Assembly (NCBI GenBank): GCA_037355855.1
Contig: CM074768.1
Span: forward strand, 1,054,001-1,118,000
Length of the DNA: 64,000 nucleotides
Source: Pseudo-nitzschia pungens
Lineage: Eukaryota; Bacillariophyta; Bacillariophyceae; Bacillariales; Bacillariaceae
Direction: 5' to 3'
In this document: piece after piece, positions 40,459-49,733 of the stretch
Numbering within the stretch: the first letter of the stretch is position 1
How the letters are laid out: the number at the start of each line of letters is the position of its first letter
The notes under the pieces: generated by a model
What the model saw: the letters and a program-made list of their open reading frames with translations, nothing else
What the model was told of the DNA's origin: nothing
Databases searched by the model: none
Position numbers and translations under genes: made by a program

Positions 40459-41358
40459 ATGATGAGACCGTTTGACGAGAGCTCGGAGGAGGAGGAGCAA
40501 GAATACAATTTTGAGAGACATAAACAAATACCATCAACAATAACAATCATCATGCCTGGCGTAGGAGGTGGAAGGAGAAGTGGGTCTTCAAACTACTCAG
40601 ACACTGAGCTCAGGAACTTGTTCGGGGTGATGAGGGAAGTGTTACCAATTGGACCAGATGAGTGGCAAGAAGTAGTGGACAAACACTCCAAAAACTTTCC
40701 CGGAAGAGACTTGGATTCAATCCGTAGGAAGTATGCTAGCTGCCACAGAAGGGCTGTTCCAACTGGAGATCCAACCTGTCCTTGGTTCATAAGGGAGGCA
40801 AAGACTATCAAGTATTTGATTGGCAAAAAGGCAGAGCTTGGACATGGAGAGGAGGTCTTTGACCTTGAAGCAGGAACTTTTGTTTGTGAAGACCATGATG
40901 CTGTACAGCAACCACCACCACTTGGTCAACCTTCCCAGTTAACACTTGACGATGATAGTAGCAAAGAGGGAGTATCTACTACTATTCCTCCACTGTTGAC
41001 CCCTACTCCCACCTCCAAGGGATCCACCAACAGCAGCACAACAACTGCTGTTTCTTTGGTCATTGCAAGTGGAAAAAAGAAGAAGAGGATGTACAACACC
41101 AAGAGAGCAAATGATGAACGCTTCTTTGATGCGATGAAGGCTAATGCTGACGCACAAAGAGAAGCAATAGAGCGCGTCAGTAAGGAAGCAAAGGTGGATA
41201 GGAAGATGGTAATGGAGGCGCTTCAAGCTTGTATTCATGGCGCTGTTTGGTCTTTTGCTGCGTTGTCTGCGTCATCAAAGAAGCAGAAGAAGCAGAAGAA
41301 GCGCCGTCGTGTTGATTGTAGTAGTAGTAACAGCAGTGACTCCTCTGACGAGAACTAA
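40459..41358 (+). CDS. SANT/Myb-like protein of Harbinger element, copy 1
   Basis: 299 residues from the ATG at 40459. Trihelix/Myb-like segment: SNYSDTELRNLFGVMREVLPIG, PDEWQEVVDKHSKNFPGRDLDSIRRKY, with the regularly spaced aromatic and charged residues of a SANT fold. PTGDPTCPWFIREAKTIKYLI follows. Then a Pro/Ser/Thr-rich linker and a Lys-rich C-terminal helix. In PIF/Harbinger transposons such a second protein binds the element ends and helps transposase enter the nucleus. Matches the gene at 54828 closely up to the basic C-terminus. The IPSTITIIMPGVGG block upstream of the SANT fold is conserved in both copies, so the start must lie before it. Confidence 0.82.
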   Translation: MMRPFDESSEEEEQEYNFERHKQIPSTITIIMPGVGGGRRSGSSNYSDTELRNLFGVMREVLPIGPDEWQEVVDKHSKNFPGRDLDSIRRKYASCHRRAVPTGDPTCPWFIREAKTIKYLIGKKAELGHGEEVFDLEAGTFVCEDHDAVQQPPPLGQPSQLTLDDDSSKEGVSTTIPPLLTPTPTSKGSTNSSTTTAVSLVIASGKKKKRMYNTKRANDERFFDAMKANADAQREAIERVSKEAKVDRKMVMEALQACIHGAVWSFAALSASSKKQKKQKKRRRVDCSSSNSSDSSDEN

Positions 41359-41631
41359 ATAATAATTAAGTTGATCGAATCAGTTAATCAGCAACAAGCA
41401 ATAGTCTACACAAGTTTCTAATAATTTTGCTCCATAGCACCTCCATGGTGACCGGTCATAGTTGCCGGGGGACTGCTTTGAAGAATTCAAGGGTTCTCTG
41501 TGTATACTTTATTTGTCAGAAGGAAGCGTGTGCTTTTTGTTGTTGCTATTAAGAATTAATCAAGTCATTTGCTGTAGCAGTCGGGACCATCCCATAAGAG
41601 AAGAAACCTTTCGTCTTGCTCATAAAAGTGT

Positions 41632-42783
41632 TCAGGATGGTATTAATCTGTACCTTACTGTTTGGTAGTTGTAGAGGAGAACCATGAGGTGAAGGATCGC
41701 CTTCCTCTCTCCACCCTCTTCTAGAATGAAGGGGTCTTTCACTCTAGGGAATCCTCCTTGAATCTGTCTCATACCCCACTCGGAGAGTTGCTGGACGCTA
41801 GTTGCTGCTCGATTGAGTACAACTCCTTCTGCAGTGGGTGGGTCAGCCTGACTGCTTTTGATCAGGTAGTCTTTTGCAGTCATATTAAAAGCAGAGTCCA
41901 CAACAACCTTGGCCTTGTACTGGTCGTACACTTCTTCCATCTTGTCATGTATGCCATAGTCGGCCTGGGTACTATCATGCCAACACCCTGGAGTGTTCAA
42001 GACACATGCCCGGATCCTTCCATCCGGAGCAAAAAGAAGAACAGAGTTGATGTATGTAGCTGAAGTCCATCCATTGTAGGACCTGTTCTGTTTTGTCCAG
42101 TTACCAGACCTCTGGAGATGGAGTTTAAGTCCATCACAAGCACCCCACACTCTGTGTGGTTGTAAGATGGGGTACTTTGAAGCAAGGGCGTTGATGTACA
42201 GTTCAGTTTGTCGTTTGGATGGCAATTTCACAACAGCAAGAGGGTGAGTTTGCAATGCACAAAGCAGGATCTTACGAAAGAACTTCAGCCATTTGTACAT
42301 GGGAGTGGCAGTCAATCCAAATCCATACTCAATCCTCTCGCCACAGATCCCCGAGTCTGGCACCAAAACAAGACAAGTCCAAGCGCTCAACCAACTCTCT
42401 CTTTCTCCCACAGTTTCTTGGTTTCAACTTCCTGATAGATCCACTGTTATACAATCATATAATGGAGCGAACATAGCAAGCAACTCTCTGAATACGGAGT
42501 GGTTGACGCCACAGCAATTTAAAAGAGCTTGCTCGTTTCCGGATTTGAACATGAAGATGAAAGGGGAAGAAGAGTATCTCTGAATTGCAATTCGAGGCGT
42601 ACGCCGGTCCCTGTTCCTTTTGTCTTCATCAGATAGCCTTGACTGATTGTAGTCCACGGCTATGTGCTTGTCGTAGTAGTAGAAGTACAGTAGCTCCAGA
42701 GACATGTTCTTGATGTGTTGTCGGCGCTTCAAAAAAAGTGTTCTATTGGAGAGCAAACACCCCCCTGTTGTTGAGGATAACAA
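41632..42783 (-). pseudogene. Harbinger-type DDE transposase, copy 1, frameshifted
   Basis: Two frames carry one protein. The N-terminal part lies in 42783-42424 (MSLELLYFYYYDKHIAVDYN from Met 27). The C-terminal part lies in 42411-41632: Asp in VWGACDGLKLHL, Asp in NTPGCWHDSTQADYG, Glu in LSEWGMRQIQGGFPRVKD. Compared with copy 2, one base is missing just before LTATPMYKWLKF (about 42310), and the region between FAPLYD and that point contains a stop. The catalytic residues themselves are intact. It is probably inactive unless an intron removes the damaged stretch. Confidence 0.82.
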
Positions 42784-43027
42784 ATGTTAAATTTTGTGGA
42801 GAACCGGCCGAATTTTGAAGAGAACAGAAGAGCTGGTGCGCCAAAAAAGAATATATAGAGACAATTTTTGTTTCTTTCGGCAAGATTCCAAATTCCAAAA
42901 TAGGCCTTGTCCGTTGCAACTGCTTTATGTTCGTCCGTTTGGCGCGCAATTTTTCTGTGTATTATGTGTATTCGGGAATCCTTATATGTTGTATTAGTTT
43001 AAAACATTTTGGGAATGACTCAATAAG

Positions 43028-43854
43028 GGTTTAGTCACTATAGTCGTCCTGACACCATAGAACACAGTACATTTTCTACATGTGCATCAGCAGACGACGA
43101 TAACACTTAAACCTCCATTTGGCGATCACCTGTCAGACTGTCTGTCATTCTACCATAATTTCGATCGATACAGTAGAGGTACTACAAAATCTCCGAGATG
43201 AAATTTCGATCATTTTTTTGCTTTGCTATCCTGTATTTGCAACAATAATAAAGCCAAGTTGCTCTGTAACAAATAGTCGGATCGATCCACAAATTGGAGA
43301 CCTTGTCTATCTTGACATAATAGAGCTGTACGGAGTGATCTGGTACGAATTGATGGAGCAGGGGGGAGATATTAATTTTTGCCGTTGTTTGGTCTGGGGT
43401 AGTTTTTCGATCAAAAAAAAGGACCAATTTTGCTGCTGCTTTGCCAGCAGTTCGATTCTGGAAACCAAGCGCTCCAATCGAATCAAAATTTGGAGATCTT
43501 GTTGCTCTAATAGTAGTGAGGATGGAGGAGATGTAATGGCAGAATTAAGCTGGTGCTGGTTGTGGAGATAGGGGGGGCTGACAGGTCTTAGTGCTGTGGT
43601 TGTTGAAATGGAAGTTTTTTTGATAATTTTGAGCATATTTTGTGGCCCGGTGTAAGAAAAGGCTCAGCGCCCAATACAAGTCATGTTGGGTACCTATGGA
43701 AAGCTCGTGACCTTGCCATTTCCGTCATTGGGTATAAAATAGTGTCCAACGTGTACTGTTAGAGTTACGACAATTACCAAAAACAGAGGACCTTTGGACA
43801 TTGCTATGGCGCATGACCAGTCAGGAAAAACCAGCCGGCTTTAGTGACTAAACC
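43028..43854. mobile_element. putative 827-bp non-autonomous inverted-repeat element
   Basis: GGTTTAGTCACTATAG (43028-43043) and CTTTAGTGACTAAACC (43839-43854) are inverted with one mismatch. No target duplication is obvious in the flanks and the ORFs inside are not recognisable, so this is tentative. Confidence 0.45.
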
Positions 43855-44724
43855 TTTACTCACTTTTTTCATAAAAACAAAAAATACTACGAGTAAGCTA
43901 AACCTTACTTGTACGGTAGTAAGATTACGTAGTAAGTTGGAATAATAGTTTGGTAAGGTTACGTAAGGTTCTTACGGTAAGGTTATTATTGTTACTACAA
44001 ATAATGGTAAAAATTATGGCAAGGATTTACACTAAACAGTCACAAGTCAGAAGTAAAACGTTGTCATGTACGGACTTGTACTGGTACCGATACTTATCAA
44101 ACACTGAGTTGATGTTCGCAAGGTCATCGGTCATAGGGAATGTATGACGAAGTACCGGTAAGGTTTTTACGAAGTGACTGACTCACTCCATTTATTGGTA
44201 CGATTACGTAGCTCTTCTGAGATCGTACGTTCCTTCCAGAAAGATTTTTTCCAGCCACTACTGTATGGTCATAGATCGACAGGCGGAACAATGGGAAAGG
44301 CGTGTCAAATCTACCGCTGGACACTCTATGCTTGAAGGCAAGGTAGCTATCATCGCACATCATTGACCCAGTATTCGATGAACGATAGTCAAGACCGACA
44401 GATCGCAACTTGACTGAGGTTTTCAATGCGTTATGCGATACGCACTGAAACCATATTGCACGTGATCTGAGATTCGTGCAACCCAATGGATGACCACTGT
44501 CGAAGGAGTTGACTTGTCGTTCCATTAATTCGTGGAGGCTCTTGTTCCACTTCTTGTTCCGGGATTTTTCTCTGTGATCGGTCTTCGTGGTGTCAGAATA
44601 TTATTTGGTAGAGCCAGGTTACGTTCTGATTCGAATGACTCACTCGTAATCTTACTTCGATAGTTCTGGGTCCAGTAGTGTGGGTTGGTGTACGCTTTTA
44701 CACTGCACCGAATCATAAGGCGTC
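43855..44724. other. intergenic with GTAAGGTTAC words
   Basis: No supported gene. TAAGGTTACGTAAGGTT and related words cluster at 43890-43985 and 44155-44165. Confidence 0.4.
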
Positions 44725-44797
44725 GGATGATTAGCTCAGTTGGTAGAGCGTGCGACTGTTAATCGCAAGGCCATGAGTTCGATCCTCATATCGTCCG
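44725..44797 (+). tRNA. trnN(GTT): tRNA-Asn (GTT)
   Basis: 73 nt without intron. Acceptor GGATGAT pairs with ATCGTCC, discriminator G. D-arm TAGCTCAGTTGGTAGAGC. Anticodon stem TGCGA/TCGCA with loop CTGTTAA (anticodon GTT). T-arm ATGAG-TTCGATC-CTCAT. The genome continues CCA directly after the discriminator base, unusual for a eukaryotic gene and possibly chance. Confidence 0.95.
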
Positions 44798-44806
44798 CCA
44801 TTGCAA

Positions 44807-44879
44807 GCCGAATTAGCTCAGTTGGCAGAGCGCACGACTCTTAATCGTGTGGTCGAGGGTTCGATCCCCTCATTCGGTG
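44807..44879 (+). tRNA. trnK(CTT): tRNA-Lys (CTT)
   Basis: 73 nt without intron. Acceptor GCCGAAT pairs with ATTCGGT (one G-U), discriminator G. Anticodon loop CTCTTAA (anticodon CTT). T-arm GAGGG-TTCGATC-CCCTC. Starts 9 nt after the end of tRNA-Asn. Confidence 0.95.
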
Positions 44880-44885
44880 GTTCCC

Positions 44886-44957
44886 TCTCTTATAGTGAAG
44901 TGGTTATCACTCTTGACTTTGAATCAAGCATCCGGCGTTCGAATCGCCGTAAGAGAA
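44886..44957 (+). tRNA. trnQ(TTG): tRNA-Gln (TTG)
   Basis: 72 nt without intron. Acceptor TCTCTTA pairs with TAAGAGA, discriminator A. D-arm TAGTGAAGTGGTTATCAC as in eukaryotic tRNA-Gln. Anticodon loop CTTTGAA (anticodon TTG). T-arm CGGCG-TTCGAAT-CGCCG. Starts 6 nt after tRNA-Lys. Confidence 0.94.
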
Positions 44958-44958
44958 C

Positions 44959-44963
44959 TTTTT
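44959..44963 (+). terminator. RNA polymerase III terminator (T5)
   Basis: TTTTT one base after tRNA-Gln. It is the first T run of four or more downstream of tRNA-Asn, so the three tRNAs appear to share it. Confidence 0.7.
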
Positions 44964-45467
44964 GTTCAGCCAAGGCCTCTGATAATACTCCAATACGCCT
45001 TCTCACGGTAACCTTACTCATTCTACTTCATATTTCTCCTTGTACTTTTCATTTTTGCAAAGATAATACTTTGTTCGTTATTGATTTCATACGCTACTTC
45101 ATACCATAATGTAGCGTTTGGCTACTACAAAGGCATTAGTTGCAGACAAGTGGAAGAGAAACGACACTATACGTTCGTGGCCACATAGCGTACGAATGTA
45201 CAGTATTACACACTAACGAGATACACAGGCTTCAACTTGACCTCCACTTGAAACATTAGAAGCTGCCTTTGTCTTCCGGAATTCATTGAAGTTTTTTAAT
45301 AATCTGTTATTGTAAAATACGTTCTAGTATGTTCTCTATTTTGTTTGTATTGGATCTGCTAGGTTTGGATCAATTCAGCATTGCTTCAAATATTGATGAT
45401 TAGGGAGTTGAAAATGATGATGTTCAAAACAGTATCATTGTGGTGCATCAGTTGGTTTCCTTTTTCT
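44964..45467. other. intergenic
   Basis: Nothing supported between the tRNA cluster and the 3' end of the next gene. Confidence 0.4.
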
Positions 45468-48400
45468 CTAACACGTGAATCCTAGCGTTAGTAAGTAGCG
45501 GCGCAATCCTTCAAAGCAGTAATCGCCCTCGTTGCAATGAACCACCACCACAACCTGAGTCATTAGTTCGGCCACGGCCAGATCCCACAGATCGCGCTCC
45601 CGTGCTTCCCGCAGAACCGAAGCGCATTCGTCGGTAAGTTGGGGAATCTCCTTGCTGAGACTGAAGAGATTGTCGCTTAGGCGTTTTCGCTGGGCATATG
45701 GAAGTGGTAGCGCTGGGTAGGTAAAAGCGTCAGGATTTTCAGTAATAGCCTTGGAGGGAGTAACAGTGCGAAATTGTGCTGGTTGCAGTTCCATTTCTTC
45801 CACAAACAGAAGATCAGTCTGATCTCCAGCGCTTCCGCTCATTTTTGCGTGTGATCGCTTCTTTCGAGACGACGAGGGAAGTGAATGCAGGGCCGAAGAT
45901 GGAGTTCCAGAACGTCCGCCTCGGCGGTTGTTAGAAACGGAAGATCCTGGAGTTCCAGTTCGACTGCGCTGCGGTGTGGTGAGATCATCTGGACCTCGGG
46001 AAGAGTTCCCACTGCGGAGGGTTTCGGGTGTAACCTGGGCCGCTGAAGAAACAGCGTCGACTTCTATCTGGCTGTTGCTTCCTCGAACTGACGACCTGTC
46101 AGGGGTTGGTCGAGAGGGAGATATATCGTTGGAACCCAATCCGCCATTTTCGGCTTGCACGCGTGCAGCTGAAATTGCCAGGTTGTTCATTTCACTCAGC
46201 GCCGGAGCTAGCTTGCCGGGTTCGGCGGCAGCAAAGGCATTAACCGCCGGGTGGACCATAATTCCAATGTTGCGCACCAGGGATTGTTGATAAGGGCAAA
46301 CATGGTTTGTCTTGGGTTGTCCACAGAGTTTGCATCGGTAGCGCATTTTGGGTGAGTCTCCCTTGCCATCCTTCGTCTTCTTCGAAGCGTCTCCAGTTTC
46401 ACCCTCCTTCCCTTCTTCATCATCACTGTCATCGGCTGTATCTTGCTCGCCTTCGTGACCCATTCGACGCTTCTTCTTGGGCGTACCATCCTCTCCGTCA
46501 TTCTCGTCTTGGTGGCTGGTTTCTCTGCAGTAATTGATAGCTCCCGGATCATCATTGATGGTTCCGATCGGGGGATTTTCCTCGAACTCCCAAGATAGAC
46601 GGTTGTCACTTTCATAGTATCGCGTAGGCAATGCCCCATCGTATCTCGATTGTTCACGAGATACCCTGTTACCATTCTCGGCCGCGGCTGAGGAGCTTGA
46701 GGAACTGTTTGGAGTAACAGTTTTAGGTTCTCCACTCTTTTCTCTGAAAATTGATTGACTATTAGTTTTCGACGATTTCTTGTTATTATTCAAACCGCTG
46801 TGGCTTTTCGTTTTATCGGGTGTGCCACTAGTCGTGGGAGAAGGAGGAGGAGGATTCGCTCGGCTTCCGGTGAAGCTTCCTCCGAAGGCACAGACGGCAG
46901 CAACGATTCGGCGGCGGGCGATTTCAGACTCGGTCGGAGTGGGTTCTCGCTCATACCGGCTGTTATTGCGAGATTGTCCTCGTTTGGGTGTCTTGTCGTT
47001 CGATAAGATTGCTTCATTATGTTCATCCTTGATTTTGCCTTTTTTGGTGGCTTTAGATTCCATGACAACTGGCTTCAACTTGGGTAACAAGAATGTCATG
47101 TCCAAAAATGCATCCTTGTTCTTGCGCAAAAAGTTGTAAAATCGAGGAGTTCCGTCCTTGTTTGGTGGTCCAGAAGGAGAGCGCTGATGCCGATACCCTT
47201 GGTGCTGGGAAGAAGAAGAGGACGAATAGTGATGGCGCTGAGGTCTGGGTGAAAGATGACTGCGTCCATCACTACTTGACGAATTCCGGCCTCCCAAAGA
47301 GGGCTGTGGTGGCCCCGCCTCAACACCAGTTGCAAATGGTCGGCTTGAAGAATAGCTTCCGACCTGTCCAATCATGGGAGATCCAAGACTTGCTGACAGT
47401 CGGAGGTCGGCTTCTTCACCTCCGTTGCTAGATTTGGACTGCTGGTACATGTCCAACACCTGGGATGGACTCGACCGACCATTATCACTGTTTCCGCCCA
47501 AAACTTGTGTCATCTTTGGAGGATTGGTTGAAAATGAAGCCGTTGGGCCATTGCCGAAAGAATTGGAAGGAGACATGCCAAAGAGTGCGCCTGACATGCT
47601 GGCATTCAACTTGAACGTTCCGTTGGATGCAGAGAGCTGTAGGTAATTGTCAGTCGATGACGAAGCAGTTTGGATGGGAGATCGACTCCCGGAGGGCTTG
47701 AGCTCAAAACTGGTAGAAGAATTCAGCATGGTCGAATCCAGAGCACCGCCAACATTGAAGAATTGTGCCGTATCACCCAAGCTATCAAAAGATTGGTTAA
47801 ACAGAGAGAAAGAAGGTGCCATATCCAAAGAATTAGTGAGCTGGGGTGGCGACATGGCACCACCTGTCTGACTTTTCGGGCTTGGCTGGGGATCGAAATT
47901 CATGCCATCACCGCTGGAAGCGTTGTTGTTGCGAATCTTGGGTGGGTTATCCGGGCTCAATTGATGTTGATCCTTAACGACGCCGGACAAGAGCTGTTGA
48001 TCTTTTCCATCATCCCGGCTGCACTTCTTCTCTTCGAAAGAATTCGAAGGAGTGTCCAGAGAATCTAGAATGCTCTTGGGATTATTTGTCGAAGGAGCGT
48101 TATTGTTTGGGTTGTGAGAACCTCCAGAAGGTGGCCCGGGCCGTCCCCGAAAGACAGACGCAGCCGATCCTCTTCTCGAATCGTGACTGTTGTTGTTGTT
48201 GTTCTTGTTCGTGTGTGAAGTCATGTTGTTGAGTTGGTTGCCGGGGTGTTGCGGAGCAGATGGAGGCTTGTTGGATGCCTGTGGCATGGGACCTTGCCCT
48301 CCCTTGTTCAGATGTAGCGGCGTGGCGGTACCAATCACCGTTCTGGTAGACTTTGCGCTATCTCCCTGGCCCCTCGGTCCTTGTTGCTGATATTGCGAAG

Positions 48401-49733
48401 AGTGATAGCGAGGATAATCGGGGTGGCCGGGAGGAGGTCCTCGCGAAGAGGGTGGCGGACCACCACGATAGTGTGGAGGGGGAGGACCTCTATAGTTTGG
48501 ATCACCGTGACGGTAGGACGGATGGTGTCCGTGAGAACTTACAGAATAGGATGTTCGGCTGTTCCTTGAAGAATGTCCCGGAGGAGGTTGTCCGCCACTA
48601 CTATGGTAATGCGGAGGCAAATGGCGGTTGCTACTATTCCCATGATGCTGTCGACCGTATTCCCCACTTTCGACAGGCCCGGTTCCGGGTGGTCCACCCC
48701 CTGGACCACTGCTAGATGATGCATATCTGCTGCTGCTGCTTCCCCCGTAATCTCTTCCGCTACCCGGCGGAGGAGGTCCCCCTCGAGATGGTGCATTTCG
48801 GTGATAAGGATTATACCCATACGGTTGTTGTGATTGAGGATCACTATTCCTCGAGAGAGGTCGTCCATCCGGTCCCATGGAAGGAGGTTGAGATTCGTAA
48901 CCTCGTCCAGGTGGAGGGGGGCCGCCTCTCCCACTTTGATAGTAGTGGTGAGAGGAAGATGGATTTCGGCTTCCGTTGTGTGGGTCATAATATCCCGGTG
49001 GTGGTGGTCCTCCCGGATAACTCGACGACAACGACGAAGGTGGTCGCTGCTGAGACTGGCTACTTGGTGGTGGTCCACCTGGATAGCTTGTAGAGGCCGA
49101 CGAAGGTGGTCTCTGTGAATGTGATTGACCGGGGGGGTACCGAGAGTATGGATCTTGCCTTACTCCGGGCTGCCTTCCGTACATATCCGATCCGGGGGGT
49201 GGTGGTCCCCTCATGTTTGGTGGTCCGCCGTATGGCGCTTGTTGTTGGTAATGCATGGGGGGATGAGATCCACTGGATGTTCCTGTGTTTCGAAATGATT
49301 TGGCTGCAGCGGCTGCCGCAGCGGCTGCAGCCGAAGGATTTCTTGGTGACTGAGGGACAACTTCCGAAGGCACAGAAGGCGTGGTCGATGGGGGCCTCGC
49401 GCCATAGGAATGAATATGTCCGGTCGGAGATCGACTTCTGGTTCTTCCCCCTCTTCTGGAAACGGATGTCGTAGTTCTTCCACCTGTAGATCCAGCCGAC
49501 TGAACCGAGAGGGAACTTCGCGAGGGTGGACGGTTGTTGGGTGTCATCATGCTAGCGGGCATGTTTACTGGCAAAACCGAGCCTTCGGGCGATGAAGCCT
49601 TCTTCGGAGTGGCCAAGTCCTCTTTTCTCTCGTCGGGTAGGTTTACCTTCCCGTCTTGACTTCTCGCGTGGCTGCTCCCATCGTTTGCCGGATCCCCATT
49701 CCTTGCAGTAGATGGGGCTACTGCTGTTGCCAT
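45468..49733 (-). CDS. large disordered protein with CKLCGQPK zinc motif, putative nuclear regulator
   Basis: 1421 residues from MATAVAPSTARNG at 49733; an in-frame Met at 49814 adds a poorly supported 27 residues. The first ~800 residues are Pro/Gly/Ser/Gln/Tyr-rich (GGPPPPG, SSQYQQQGPRG) with an Ala10 run, the composition of a prion-like disordered region. Then come RFYNFLRKNKDAFLDMTFLLPKL (~870) and a compact zinc motif RCKLCGQPKTNHVCPYQ (~1130), with ligands C-x2-C-x6-H-x-C. A conserved-looking helical C-terminus follows (RKRLSDNLFSLSKEIPQLTDECASVL ... YCFEGLRRYLLTLG, shown in part). Low-complexity sequence plus zinc motif suggests a transcription or RNA-related condensate protein. This is inference and no family is recognised. 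Confidence 0.85.
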   Translation of the reverse strand: MATAVAPSTARNGDPANDGSSHARSQDGKVNLPDERKEDLATPKKASSPEGSVLPVNMPASMMTPNNRPPSRSSLSVQSAGSTGGRTTTSVSRRGGRTRSRSPTGHIHSYGARPPSTTPSVPSEVVPQSPRNPSAAAAAAAAAAKSFRNTGTSSGSHPPMHYQQQAPYGGPPNMRGPPPPGSDMYGRQPGVRQDPYSRYPPGQSHSQRPPSSASTSYPGGPPPSSQSQQRPPSSLSSSYPGGPPPPGYYDPHNGSRNPSSSHHYYQSGRGGPPPPGRGYESQPPSMGPDGRPLSRNSDPQSQQPYGYNPYHRNAPSRGGPPPPGSGRDYGGSSSSRYASSSSGPGGGPPGTGPVESGEYGRQHHGNSSNRHLPPHYHSSGGQPPPGHSSRNSRTSYSVSSHGHHPSYRHGDPNYRGPPPPHYRGGPPPSSRGPPPGHPDYPRYHSSQYQQQGPRGQGDSAKSTRTVIGTATPLHLNKGGQGPMPQASNKPPSAPQHPGNQLNNMTSHTNKNNNNNSHDSRRGSAASVFRGRPGPPSGGSHNPNNNAPSTNNPKSILDSLDTPSNSFEEKKCSRDDGKDQQLLSGVVKDQHQLSPDNPPKIRNNNASSGDGMNFDPQPSPKSQTGGAMSPPQLTNSLDMAPSFSLFNQSFDSLGDTAQFFNVGGALDSTMLNSSTSFELKPSGSRSPIQTASSSTDNYLQLSASNGTFKLNASMSGALFGMSPSNSFGNGPTASFSTNPPKMTQVLGGNSDNGRSSPSQVLDMYQQSKSSNGGEEADLRLSASLGSPMIGQVGSYSSSRPFATGVEAGPPQPSLGGRNSSSSDGRSHLSPRPQRHHYSSSSSSQHQGYRHQRSPSGPPNKDGTPRFYNFLRKNKDAFLDMTFLLPKLKPVVMESKATKKGKIKDEHNEAILSNDKTPKRGQSRNNSRYEREPTPTESEIARRRIVAAVCAFGGSFTGSRANPPPPSPTTSGTPDKTKSHSGLNNNKKSSKTNSQSIFREKSGEPKTVTPNSSSSSSAAAENGNRVSREQSRYDGALPTRYYESDNRLSWEFEENPPIGTINDDPGAINYCRETSHQDENDGEDGTPKKKRRMGHEGEQDTADDSDDEEGKEGETGDASKKTKDGKGDSPKMRYRCKLCGQPKTNHVCPYQQSLVRNIGIMVHPAVNAFAAAEPGKLAPALSEMNNLAISAARVQAENGGLGSNDISPSRPTPDRSSVRGSNSQIEVDAVSSAAQVTPETLRSGNSSRGPDDLTTPQRSRTGTPGSSVSNNRRGGRSGTPSSALHSLPSSSRKKRSHAKMSGSAGDQTDLLFVEEMELQPAQFRTVTPSKAITENPDAFTYPALPLPYAQRKRLSDNLFSLSKEIPQLTDECASVLREARERDLWDLAVAELMTQVVVVVHCNEGDYCFEGLRRYLLTLGFTC

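Larger units (their letters stand above)
40225..43005. mobile_element. PIF/Harbinger-like element, copy 1 (approximate limits)
   Basis: Homology with the element at 54570-57330 starts at CATGTGTTCTTTTTGG and runs past the transposase to about 43005 (shared TTTCTTTCGRCAAGATTCC and CAAATTCCAAAATAGG blocks). It contains a plus-strand SANT/Myb-like gene and a minus-strand broken transposase, convergent. Terminal inverted repeats and 3-bp target duplication could not be read, so the ends are approximate. Confidence 0.65.
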
